A DNA stretch of 18,432 nucleotides from DASXTS01 sp036505275. GTDB lineage: Bacteria; Actinomycetota; Actinomycetes; Mycobacteriales; Pseudonocardiaceae. Below are positions 7,689 through 16,111 of this stretch, one piece after another. The notes beneath the pieces were generated by a model. That model ran no database searches and was not told the origin of the DNA. It saw only the letters and a program-made list of their open reading frames with translations. The position numbers and the translations under genes are program-made. The stretch's first letter is position 1; each line of letters starts with the position of its first letter. Where the stretch lies: contig DASXTS010000408.1 of the NCBI GenBank assembly GCA_036505275.1, positions 1 through 18,432 of the forward strand, read 5' to 3'.

Positions 7689-7716
7689 TTATCCACAGGT
7701 CACGGAGTTATCCACA
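7689..7716 (+). promoter_or_regulatory. Pair of direct TTATCCACA (DnaA-box consensus) sites
   Basis: Two exact TTATCCACA nonamers lie at 7689-7697 and 7708-7716 in the same orientation, 19 bp apart start to start, and the similarity continues into a following GG. TTATNCACA is the classical DnaA-box consensus. They sit in the leader of the nuclease-like gene, 72 nt before its proposed start. Whether DnaA binds here is untested; a promoter or regulatory role for the nuclease gene is the simplest reading. Confidence 0.6.
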
Positions 7717-7787
7717 GGAGGCGGCCCAACCGCCCCCGCGGACGCCAGGCAGCCGCCACTGTGTACGCCATGGTGGAGATTCCAGGA

Positions 7788-8693
7788 ATGCTGCACGGCG
7801 CCTGCACCCGCGAACACGCCATCGCCGCCCTCGGCAGCTACCAGGTCAAGGCAGCCGTCCGAGCCGGTGCGTTGGTCTCGCTCTGGCCGAGGGTTCTGGT
7901 GCAGGCCTCGCGCCACCTTGATTCCTGGACGCGTGCCGCCGCCGCCACGCTCACGGTCGGCACCGGCGCGGTGCTCTGGGGCCCGACGGCCGCGATGCTG
8001 CACGGCTGCACGGCTGCCAGGACGGCCGCCGTCCGTGTCGCCGTGCCGTACAACCGCTGGTCGCGGCCGCAGCACGGGCTCGTGATCCGACACGGCCGGG
8101 TCCGACCCGACGACATCTGCCAGCTGGACGCGCTGCCGGTGATGATCCTCGAGGTGGCCATCGGCGAGCTGCTCTGCACAGCGCCGCCCCGGTTCGCGCT
8201 CGCGTGCGCCGACCAGGCCATGGCCGCCCAGCCCACCGATCGCCGAGCCGGCTTCGCCGCTGCGATCGCCGATTACCTGGCCAGGCGCATCGACCGGCGC
8301 GGGCTACGGCAGGCGACCGGGCTGATCGAGCTCATCAGCGGCGATGTCGAGTCGCCACGCGAAAGCTGGCTGCGGCTACTGGTCGTCGAAGCCGGTCTTC
8401 CGCGGCCCGTCGTGCAGCACCCGGTGTGCGATATCGACGGGCGCGAGGTGTGGCGCCTCGACCTGGCCTGGCCTCAGCTGCGTATCGCGCTGGAGTATGA
8501 CGGATATGTGGCGCATTTCGGACGTACAGCCCAGGACCACGCGCGGGACGAGGACCTGCGCAGACGCGGCTGGGTCGTGGTGCACGCCGGCAGCGCTGAC
8601 CTGCGCAATCCGGAGCGCGTGCTGGATGAGCTGACCGCCGCGTTCCGGCGTCGGGGAGGGACCATCGGCCCGTGGCGGGCCGTTGCCGTCTGA
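7788..8693 (+). CDS. AbiEi-like N-terminus plus DUF559/Vsr-like endonuclease domain protein
   Basis: This is a 301-residue protein. The N-terminus (TREHAIAALGSYQVKAAVRAG, then LWPRVLV) resembles the winged-helix start of type IV antitoxin AbiEi-like proteins, and a middle all-alpha/beta region follows. The C-terminus resembles the DUF559/very-short-patch-repair nuclease fold: SPRESWLRLL (Glu192), WRLDLAWP (Asp225), ALEYDGYVAH (Glu236, Asp238, His243) and RRRGWVVVHAG. This acidic set fits a PD-(D/E)XK-type active site, although the usual Lys position is Gly in EYDG. ATG7788 is preferred because GGTGGAG (7771-7777) lies about 10 nt upstream; ATG7770 is in frame but lacks a Shine-Dalgarno. No obvious toxin partner is adjacent. 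Substrate and biological role are unknown; defence or DNA repair is inference. Confidence 0.75.
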   Translation: MLHGACTREHAIAALGSYQVKAAVRAGALVSLWPRVLVQASRHLDSWTRAAAATLTVGTGAVLWGPTAAMLHGCTAARTAAVRVAVPYNRWSRPQHGLVIRHGRVRPDDICQLDALPVMILEVAIGELLCTAPPRFALACADQAMAAQPTDRRAGFAAAIADYLARRIDRRGLRQATGLIELISGDVESPRESWLRLLVVEAGLPRPVVQHPVCDIDGREVWRLDLAWPQLRIALEYDGYVAHFGRTAQDHARDEDLRRRGWVVVHAGSADLRNPERVLDELTAAFRRRGGTIGPWRAVAV

Positions 8694-9056
8694 CCCCCGC
8701 CCCGACACCCCAACGCCCCGACCGACGGGGAAGACGCGACCAAACCGCCCAACTTGCGCGACCCATCCGGCGAACACGCGGGGCCGAACCGGCGAACACG
8801 CGGGGCCGAACCGGCGAACACGCGGGGCCGAACCGGCGAACACCCGGGGGCGAACCGGCGAACACGCGGGGCCGAACGGCCGAGACCCCGCAGGATGATC
8901 ACAGGGTGTGGTGGGGAGACGGCGGTGGGTGTGGGAGGAAGGAACGATTGGGTCACGCGTCTGCGGAGTGTGCTGGTTGGCGACCTGCGGCGGAGTACGG
9001 TCTGCGCGAGTCGCGTCCGAGGAGGAACCGGGCGCGGAACGCGGAGGGAGAAAACC
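8694..9056. other. Intergenic region before the nucleoside-uptake operon
   Basis: This 363-nt stretch has no credible gene. Its left half holds the inverted 22-bp array. Its right half (8888-9056) is the likely leader of the BMP-transporter operon and starts with a G-rich tract (8904-8935, four runs of three or four G). TTGGCG (8977-8982) and TACGGT (8996-9001) are promoter-like but only 13 bp apart, so I do not call a promoter. GGAGGG at 9043-9048 is the Shine-Dalgarno of the next gene. Confidence 0.6.
8756..8887 (-). repeat. 22-bp direct repeat array, right copy (six units, inverted relative to the left array)
   Basis: Units begin at 8756, 8778, 8800, 8822, 8844 and 8866. Read on the reverse strand they carry the core GTGTTCGCCGGTT of the left array. 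The first unit (8756-8777) matches the reverse complement of the left array's first unit at 21 of 22 positions. Units 2-4 are identical to each other, unit 5 has small changes and unit 6 is decayed. A further degenerate unit (16 of 22 matches) may precede at 8734-8755. There are no spacers between units. Confidence 0.9.
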
Positions 9057-10124
<1,068 letters not shown>

Positions 10125-10224
10125 AAGATGTAGCCGACAGCTGGCAGCGACGGGCTCGGGTGACTGGCGCGAACAGCGCGGCCCCGGGCCCGTCCTGCCT
10201 GTCCAGCCAGCAAAGGATGCGGCC

Positions 10225-11919
10225 ATGTCGACCGTCGATCGGCCACCACCCAACGGGCCCACCGCCGCCAACGACCAGCACGCCGCCAACGACCAGAACG
10301 CCGCCAACGACCAGAACGCCGCCGACCAGAACGCCGCCGACCAGAACGCCGCGGAGCACAACCGGAACACCGCCGACGACCAGCCGGCCGCCCTCGCCGT
10401 CGAGCTGATCGGGATCACCAAGCGGTTCCCCGGCGTGGTCGCCAATGCCGGCGTTGACATCGCCGTGCGGTCGGGCACCGTGCACGCCCTGGTCGGCGAG
10501 AACGGCGCCGGCAAGTCCACCCTGATGAAGATCCTCTATGGCATGCAGCGGCCGGACGAGGGCACGATCAAGGTCGATGGCGAGGTCGTCGAGTTCCACT
10601 CCCCGGCCGACGCGATCAGGGTCGGCATCGGCATGGTGCACCAGCACTTCATGCTCGCCGACAACCTGACCGTGCTGGAGAACGTCGTCCTCGGCAGCGA
10701 GCCCCGGGCGGGCGCCGGCCTCGACTTCAAACGAGCCCGCGCCAGGATCAAGGAAATCTCCGGGAACTACGGCCTCGGCGTCGCGCCGGACCGGCTGGTC
10801 GATCACCTCGGCGTCGGCGAACGGCAGCGGGTGGAGATCCTCAAGGTGCTCTACCGCGGCGCCCGCATCCTCATCCTGGACGAGCCGACGGCCGTGCTGG
10901 TCCCGCAGGAGGTCGAGGAGCTGTTCGGCAACCTGCGCGAGCTCAAGGCCGAGGGCCTGACGATCCTGTTCATCTCGCACAAGCTGGACGAGGTGCTCTC
11001 GGTCGCCGACGACATCACGGTGATGCGCCGCGGCACCACGGTCGCCAGCCGCCGGCCCGGCGAGGTTACCGCCCGCCAGCTCGCCGAGCTCATGGTGGGC
11101 AGCGCGCTGCCGGTGCCCGAGCTGCGCGAGTCCACCGTGACCGACCGGCCGATCCTGCAGGTCGAGGGGCTGACGGTGGCCGCGCCGGACGGCCGCACCG
11201 TGCTCGAGGACATGTCGTTCACCATCCACGCCGGCGAAGTGCTCGGCATCGCCGGCGTCGAGGGCAACGGGCAGGCCGAGCTGGTCGAGGCGCTGATGGG
11301 CATCCGGCCGCCGGCCGCCGGCACGGTGACCCTACGCGGGGAGGACATCACGAGGCTGTCCACCCGCCGCCGACGCGAGGCCGGCATGGCCTACATCCCG
11401 GAGGACCGGCACCGGCAGGGCGTGCTGCTCGAGGCGAGCCTGTGGGAGAACCGGATCCTCGGCCACCAGACCCGGCCGCCGAGCGTGCGCGGGCCGCTGC
11501 TGGACCGGCGCGGCGCAAAGGCCGACACCCGGCGCATCGTCGACGAGTACGACGTCCGCACGCCGAGCATCGACGTGTTCGCCGCCGCGCTCTCCGGCGG
11601 CAACCAGCAGAAGTTCATCGTCGGCCGGGAGATGAGTGGCAAGCCGGTGGTGCTGATCGCCTCGCACCCGACCCGCGGGGTGGACGTCGGCGCGCAGGCC
11701 GCGATCTGGGATCACATCCGCCGGGCTCGCGCGGAGCACCTGGCGGTGCTGATGATCTCCGCCGACCTGGACGAGCTGATCGGCATGTCGGACAACCTGG
11801 CCGTGATCCTGCGCGGCCGGCTGGTGTCCTACGTCGACCCGAAGTCGGTCACCCCGGAGGAGCTGGGCTCGGCAATGACCGGCGCCGGTGACGGCGCGCC
11901 GGCCGGGGAGGTGGCGTGA
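10225..11919 (+). CDS. ABC transporter ATPase with two nucleotide-binding domains (BMP/nucleoside importer)
   Basis: This 564-residue cytoplasmic ATPase energises the importer. NBD1 has Walker A GENGAGKST (91-99), a VGERQ signature (197-201, replacing LSGGQ as is common in this subfamily) and Walker B ILILDEPTAVL (Asp219, Glu220). NBD2 has the degenerate Walker A GVEGNGQAE (344-352), LSGGNQQK (456-463) and ASHPTRGVDVGA (479 onward), all typical of BMP and sugar-type fused ATPases. The first 50 residues are unusual: a hydrophilic tail with AANDQN and AADQN repeats (14-46). The domain proper starts near VELIGITKRFPGV. ATG10225 has AAGGA about 9 nt upstream. The stop overlaps the next ATG (TGATG). 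Confidence 0.93.
   Translation: MSTVDRPPPNGPTAANDQHAANDQNAANDQNAADQNAADQNAAEHNRNTADDQPAALAVELIGITKRFPGVVANAGVDIAVRSGTVHALVGENGAGKSTLMKILYGMQRPDEGTIKVDGEVVEFHSPADAIRVGIGMVHQHFMLADNLTVLENVVLGSEPRAGAGLDFKRARARIKEISGNYGLGVAPDRLVDHLGVGERQRVEILKVLYRGARILILDEPTAVLVPQEVEELFGNLRELKAEGLTILFISHKLDEVLSVADDITVMRRGTTVASRRPGEVTARQLAELMVGSALPVPELRESTVTDRPILQVEGLTVAAPDGRTVLEDMSFTIHAGEVLGIAGVEGNGQAELVEALMGIRPPAAGTVTLRGEDITRLSTRRRREAGMAYIPEDRHRQGVLLEASLWENRILGHQTRPPSVRGPLLDRRGAKADTRRIVDEYDVRTPSIDVFAAALSGGNQQKFIVGREMSGKPVVLIASHPTRGVDVGAQAAIWDHIRRARAEHLAVLMISADLDELIGMSDNLAVILRGRLVSYVDPKSVTPEELGSAMTGAGDGAPAGEVA
10264..10362 (+). repeat. In-frame 18-bp and 15-bp tandem repeats encoding an Asn/Gln-rich tail
   Basis: Three 18-bp units (10264, 10282, 10300; GCCGCCAACGACCAGAAC with one base change in the first) are followed by three 15-bp units (10318, 10333, 10348; GCCGCCGACCAGAAC, the last diverged). 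They encode AANDQH, AANDQN, AANDQN, AADQN, AADQN and AAEHN. Both periods preserve the reading frame, so the tail can change length by slippage without breaking the ATPase. Confidence 0.9.
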
Positions 11920-13028
11920 TGCGGCTGACCCCTCGCGCGGTGCTGCTCGCGATCGTGGCCCCGCTCGGCGCCCTGGTCTTCGCCGCGCTGGTCTGCTCGG
12001 TGATCCTGCTGCTGACGAACCACTCGCCGGCGGACACCGTGCAGGCGATGATCAACTCAGGCAAGCGGCCGCGCATCTTCGTCAACTCGATCAACTCCGC
12101 GACCAACTACTACCTGTCTGCGGTCGCGGTGGCCATCGGGTTCCGGATGAACCTGTTCAACATCGGGGTGGACGGGCAGTACCGGATGGCCGCGCTGCTG
12201 GCCGCCGGGTTCGCCGGCGCCACCTGGATCGACGGCGTGCCGGGGCCGCTGCGGGTCGTGGCGACGATTGCGTTGGCCATGCTGGTCGGCGCCGCGTGGG
12301 CCGGGGTGGCCGCAATCCTCAAGGTGACCCGCGGCGTGAGCGAGGTCATTTCGACGATCATGCTGAACGCCGTCGCCACGTACCTCGGCCAGTACCTGCT
12401 GCTCAAGCTGGCGGTGCCGGTGGCGGGCAGCAACAACATCGGCACCCGGCCGATCACGGCCGGTGGGCAGGTGCCCGGCCTCGCCTACCCCGGCTCGACG
12501 TCCAAGCTGTACGGGCTGATCGTGCTGGCCGTGCTGGTCGGCCTCGTCTACTGGTTCGTGCTGTCCCGGACCCGCTTCGGCTTCGACATCAGGGCCACCG
12601 GGCTGTCCGAGTCGGCGGCGGTGGCCAGCGGGGTCAGCGTCCGGCGGATGGTGCTGTACGCCATGCTGTTCTCCGGCGCTGTCGCCGGGTTGGTCGGCAT
12701 GCCGCAGCTGCTCGGCTCGTCGCACTCCTACTCGCTGGACTTCCCGGCTGGCCTCGGCTTCATCGGCATGGCGGTGGCGCTGCTCGGCCGCAACCACCCG
12801 GCCGGTATGGCGCTCGCGGCGCTGCTCTGGGGTGTGCTGGACAACTCGGCGAACTCGCTTGACGTCGCCGGCGTGCCCAAGGAGATCGTGGCGATCATGC
12901 AGGGCGTCATCGTGCTGTCCGTGGTCGTGGCGTACGAGCTGGTGCGCCGCTACCGGGTTCGCGTCGAGCAGCGCGAGGTCGGCCGCGCGCTCGGCACCAC
13001 CAAGGTGCCCGCGGAGGTGGCGGCATGA
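11919..13028 (+). CDS. ABC transporter permease 1 (BPD_transp_2 family, nucleoside importer)
   Basis: This 369-residue integral membrane subunit forms half of the importer channel. Many hydrophobic helices are visible, with subfamily landmarks FRMNLFNIGVDGQYRMAAL, EVISTIMLNAVATYL, GVSVRRMVLYAMLFSGAVAGL and GLGFIGMAVALLGRNHPAGM. It corresponds to the YufP/NupP-like partner in characterised nucleoside ABC systems. ATG11919 is chosen because GGGGAGG (11905-11911) lies 7 nt upstream; a GTG directly before it (11916) is in frame. Its start overlaps the ATPase stop and its stop overlaps the start of permease 2 (ATGA), so translation is probably coupled. Confidence 0.92.
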   Translation: MRLTPRAVLLAIVAPLGALVFAALVCSVILLLTNHSPADTVQAMINSGKRPRIFVNSINSATNYYLSAVAVAIGFRMNLFNIGVDGQYRMAALLAAGFAGATWIDGVPGPLRVVATIALAMLVGAAWAGVAAILKVTRGVSEVISTIMLNAVATYLGQYLLLKLAVPVAGSNNIGTRPITAGGQVPGLAYPGSTSKLYGLIVLAVLVGLVYWFVLSRTRFGFDIRATGLSESAAVASGVSVRRMVLYAMLFSGAVAGLVGMPQLLGSSHSYSLDFPAGLGFIGMAVALLGRNHPAGMALAALLWGVLDNSANSLDVAGVPKEIVAIMQGVIVLSVVVAYELVRRYRVRVEQREVGRALGTTKVPAEVAA

Positions 13029-14290
13029 TGGCGAGCGGGCTGGCGGTCGGCGCCGAAGCGCTCGCGGCTCCCCCGCCAGGGCGCGGCCGCCGGCTGGGGG
13101 CCGGCTGGTACCTGGTGATCGCGATCGGGGCGCTGGCCGTGGTCTCCGTGGTGCGGATGCTCACCGGCGCAGATGACCTGACCTCGGGCGGCACCGTCGG
13201 CGCCGCGCTCACCGCCGCCGTGCCGATCGCCATGGCCGGCCTGGGCGGGCTGTGGGCCGAGCGCGCCGGCGTGGTCAACATCGGCCTCGAGGGCATGATG
13301 GTGCTCGGCACCTGGGGCGCCGGGTTCGCCGGCTACCAATGGGGCCCGTGGGCCGGCGTGGTGTTCGGGCTGCTGCTCGGTGCGCTGGGCGGACTGCTGC
13401 ACGCCATTGCCACGGTGACCTTCGGTGTGGACCACATCATCTCCGGGGTGGCGATCAACCTGCTGGCCCCCGGCACTGCGCTGTTCCTGTCAAAGCTGTA
13501 CTTCACGAAGGCGCCCGGTGGTGGGCAGAGGCAGTCGCCGCCGATCAGCGACGCCCAGCATGTCAGCCTGCCCGGGGTGTCGTCGCTGCTGGACGGGCTG
13601 CAGCGGCGGCACTGGTTCCTGGTGTCGGATCTGGCCGGCGTGCTGCGCGGCCTGACCGTGCAGGTGTCGCTGCTGTCGATCACCGCGGCGCTGCTGCTGG
13701 CCGGCACTCTGTACGTGCTGTGGCGTACGCCGTTCGGGCTGCGGCTGCGGTCGTGCGGCGAGGCGCCGGTGGCGGCCGAGTCGCTCGGCGTGAACGTGTA
13801 CAAGTACAAGTACTACGCGGTGATCGCCTCCGGCGCGTTCGCCGGGCTCGGCGGCGCGTTCCTGGCGATCAGCTCGAGCCAGTTCCGGGACGGGCAGACC
13901 GGCGGCCGCGGGTTCATCGGCCTCGCCGCCATGATCTTCGGCAACTGGCGGCCCGGTGGCCTGGCGGTCGGCGCCGGGCTCTTCGGCTACACCGACGCCG
14001 TGCAGCTGCGCGGCTCGGACGCGGTGCACGCACTGCTGCTGCTGCTCGCCATCGCGCTGCTGGCCCTAGCCGTGGTGCAGGTGCTGGCCCGCCGGGTGGG
14101 GATCGCCGCGGTCGCGGCCGTGCTCGGGGTGGCGTTCGGCTGGTGGTTCTTCGCCAGTGACGAGCTGCCGCCCGAGCTGGTCGGCGCCGCGCCGTACGTG
14201 GTCACCCTGCTGGTGCTCGCGCTGGCGTCGCAGCGGCTGCGGATGCCCAAGGCGGACGGCCGGATCTACCGCAGGGGCGAGAGCGGGTGA
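13025..14290 (+). CDS. ABC transporter permease 2 (BPD_transp_2 family, nucleoside importer)
   Basis: This is the second channel subunit, 421 residues. After an N-terminal cytoplasmic tail (to about residue 27) come multiple helices with landmarks ERAGVVNIGLEGMMVLGTW, VDHIISGVAINLLAPGTALF, GVNVYKYKYYAVIASGAFAGL and GRGFIGLAAMIFGNWRPGG, as in YufQ/NupQ-like permeases. ATG13025 overlaps the stop of permease 1 by 4 nt, and GGAGG (13013-13017) lies 7 nt upstream; a second ATG follows immediately. The stop overlaps the GTG start of cdd by 4 nt (GTGA), which ties the transporter directly to nucleoside catabolism. Confidence 0.92.
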   Translation: MMASGLAVGAEALAAPPPGRGRRLGAGWYLVIAIGALAVVSVVRMLTGADDLTSGGTVGAALTAAVPIAMAGLGGLWAERAGVVNIGLEGMMVLGTWGAGFAGYQWGPWAGVVFGLLLGALGGLLHAIATVTFGVDHIISGVAINLLAPGTALFLSKLYFTKAPGGGQRQSPPISDAQHVSLPGVSSLLDGLQRRHWFLVSDLAGVLRGLTVQVSLLSITAALLLAGTLYVLWRTPFGLRLRSCGEAPVAAESLGVNVYKYKYYAVIASGAFAGLGGAFLAISSSQFRDGQTGGRGFIGLAAMIFGNWRPGGLAVGAGLFGYTDAVQLRGSDAVHALLLLLAIALLALAVVQVLARRVGIAAVAAVLGVAFGWWFFASDELPPELVGAAPYVVTLLVLALASQRLRMPKADGRIYRRGESG

Positions 14291-14700
14291 CGCCGCCGTC
14301 CGGGTCGCCGCCGTCGGTCGATTGGGCGGCGTTGCGCGCGGCGGCCGTCGCGGCGGCCGGCCACGCCTACTGCCCGTACTCCGGCCTGCGGGTCGGCGCG
14401 GCCGCCGTGGCGTCCGACGGCCGGGTTGTGGTCGGCTGCAACGTCGAGAACGCCTCCTACGGGCTGGCGCTGTGCGCCGAGTGCACCCTGGCCGGCCAAC
14501 TGCGCCTCACCGGCGGCGGCTCATTCGTCGCGGTGGCCTGCCGCTCCGGCACCGGCGACCTGCTCATGCCCTGCGGCCGCTGCCGGCAGATCCTCTACGA
14601 GCTCGGTGGCCCGGACTGCCTGGTCGACACCCCACGCGGCGTGCTACCGCTGCGCGACGTGCTGCCCGACGCGTTTGGGGCAGGGGACCTGCCCCTGTGA
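14287..14700 (+). CDS. cdd: Cytidine deaminase
   Basis: This cytosolic zinc enzyme converts cytidine and deoxycytidine to uridine and deoxyuridine. The 137-residue product has the small homotetrameric CDA layout: YCPYSGLRVGAA (residues 29-40), NVENASYGL (52-60), C63-A-E65 and P95-C-G-R-C99. Cys63, Cys96 and Cys99 are the expected zinc ligands and Glu65 the proton shuttle. The GTG start at 14287 overlaps the permease stop by 4 nt, implying translational coupling. Its TGA lies inside the left arm of a strong hairpin that precedes deoA. The product feeds DeoA. Confidence 0.96.
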   Translation: MTPPSGSPPSVDWAALRAAAVAAAGHAYCPYSGLRVGAAAVASDGRVVVGCNVENASYGLALCAECTLAGQLRLTGGGSFVAVACRSGTGDLLMPCGRCRQILYELGGPDCLVDTPRGVLPLRDVLPDAFGAGDLPL

Positions 14701-14736
14701 GTGGCAAATGGTGCTGGAACATCATTTGCCACTCAC
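14697..14736. terminator. Long perfect hairpin at the cdd/deoA junction
   Basis: The arms GTGAGTGGCAAATGGTG (14697-14713) and CATCATTTGCCACTCAC (14720-14736) pair over 17 bp with one G-U, closing a 6-nt loop (CTGGAA). The left arm includes the cdd stop codon. The hairpin ends 29 nt before the deoA start. No T-run follows it on either strand, so it may be a processing, attenuation or mRNA-stability element, or a dispersed palindromic repeat, rather than a classical terminator. Its TGGCAAATG arm is AT-richer than the flanking genes. Confidence 0.7.
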
Positions 14737-14765
14737 GACCCACGCCACCCGTAGGGTGGGGACCC

Positions 14766-16079
14766 ATGGACGCGGTGGACGTCATCGGCACCAAGCGTGA
14801 CGGGCAGCGGCTCTCCGACGCGCAGATCGACTGGGTGATCGACGCGTACACCCGCGGCGTGGTGGCCGACGAGCAGATGGCCGCGCTCGCCATGGCGATC
14901 CTGCTCAACGGCATGGACACCGCCGAGACGGCCCGCTGGACCACGGCGATGATCAACTCTGGGGAGCGGCTGAAGCTGGGCGATGTGGGACGGCCGCTGG
15001 TGGACAAGCACTCCACCGGCGGGGTCGGGGACAAGATCACCCTGCCGCTCGCCCCACTGGTGGCCACCTGCGGCGCCGCGGTGCCCCAGCTCTCCGGCCG
15101 CGGGCTCGGCCACACCGGTGGCACGCTGGACAAGCTCGAGTCCATCCCCGGCTGGCGCGCGCGGCTGTCCGCGTCCGAGATCGTCGAGCAGCTGCGCACC
15201 GTGGGTGCCGTCATCTGCGCGACCACCGAGGGACTGGCGCCGGCCGACCGCAAGCTGTACGCGCTGCGTGACGTCACGGGCACAGTCGCCTCGGTGCCGC
15301 TGATCGCCTCGTCGATCATGAGCAAGAAGATCGCGGAGGGCGCGGATGCGCTGGTGCTGGACGTCAAGGCCGGCTCGGGCGCGTTCATGAAGTCGGTGTC
15401 GCGGGCCCGCGAGCTGGCGTCCGCGCTGGTCGGCATCGGCGAGGCCAACGACCTGCGCACCACAGCCGTGCTCAGCGACATGTCCACTCCGCTTGGCGCC
15501 GCGGTTGGCAACGCTGTCGAGGTCGCCGAGTCGGTCGAGGTGCTGCGCGGCGGCGGCCCGCCCGACGTGGTGCAGCTCACCGTTGCGCTGGCCCGCGAGA
15601 TGCTCGCCCTGGTCGGGCTGTCTTCGGTGGATCCGGCCGAGGTGCTGGCCTCCGGCCGGGCGTATGAGACGTGGTGCCGGATGATCGCGGCACAGGGTGG
15701 CGACCCGGATGCCCCGCTGCCGACCGCGGCGCACACCTGCGTCGTCGAGGCCACCGACGGCGGGGTGCTGCAGTCGCTGGACGCCTACGCCGTCGGCGTC
15801 GCAGCCTGGCGGCTCGGCGCCGGCCGCGCTCGCAAGGAGGACCCGGTGCAGCCCGCCGCCGGCGTGCTGGTCCTGGTCAAGCCAGGGGACACCGTCGAGC
15901 GCGGCCAGCCGCTGCTGGAGCTGCACACCGACAACCCGGACGCGGTACCCGCCGCCCTCGCCGCGCTGGACGGCCGTTACCGCATCGGGCACCAACCGCC
16001 GCCGGTCGCCTCCCTGATCATCGACGTGCTCCGGCCAGACGCCGCGGAGCCACCCACCAGGGACCGGCAACGGCGGTAG
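14766..16079 (+). CDS. deoA: Thymidine / pyrimidine-nucleoside phosphorylase
   Basis: This cytosolic enzyme cleaves thymidine, deoxyuridine (and possibly uridine) with phosphate to free base and (deoxy)ribose-1-phosphate. It has 437 residues, the normal family length. Seen are the helical N-terminal domain, the phosphate-binding DKHSTGGVGDK (80-90), the family signature SGRGLGHTGGTLDKLE (from residue 110), YALRDVTGTVASVPLIASSIMSKK and LVLDVKAGSGAFMK, then a C-terminal PYNP-type domain. ATG14766 follows AGGGTGGGG by about 4 nt; the frame extends further upstream inside cdd but without family similarity. It follows cdd by 65 nt, separated by a hairpin, and completes the uptake, deamination and phosphorolysis route. 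Confidence 0.95.
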   Translation: MDAVDVIGTKRDGQRLSDAQIDWVIDAYTRGVVADEQMAALAMAILLNGMDTAETARWTTAMINSGERLKLGDVGRPLVDKHSTGGVGDKITLPLAPLVATCGAAVPQLSGRGLGHTGGTLDKLESIPGWRARLSASEIVEQLRTVGAVICATTEGLAPADRKLYALRDVTGTVASVPLIASSIMSKKIAEGADALVLDVKAGSGAFMKSVSRARELASALVGIGEANDLRTTAVLSDMSTPLGAAVGNAVEVAESVEVLRGGGPPDVVQLTVALAREMLALVGLSSVDPAEVLASGRAYETWCRMIAAQGGDPDAPLPTAAHTCVVEATDGGVLQSLDAYAVGVAAWRLGAGRARKEDPVQPAAGVLVLVKPGDTVERGQPLLELHTDNPDAVPAALAALDGRYRIGHQPPPVASLIIDVLRPDAAEPPTRDRQRR

Positions 16080-16111
16080 CCACGAGGTCCGTACGTGAAG
16101 AAGCCGACCTG

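Noticed and set aside
7689..7716. Chromosomal or plasmid replication origin
   Set aside because: Only two boxes are present, there is no AT-rich unwinding region, and no dnaA, dnaN, rep or par gene is nearby.
8756..8887. CRISPR array
   Set aside because: The 22-bp units are directly adjacent without spacers, and no cas genes are present in the window.
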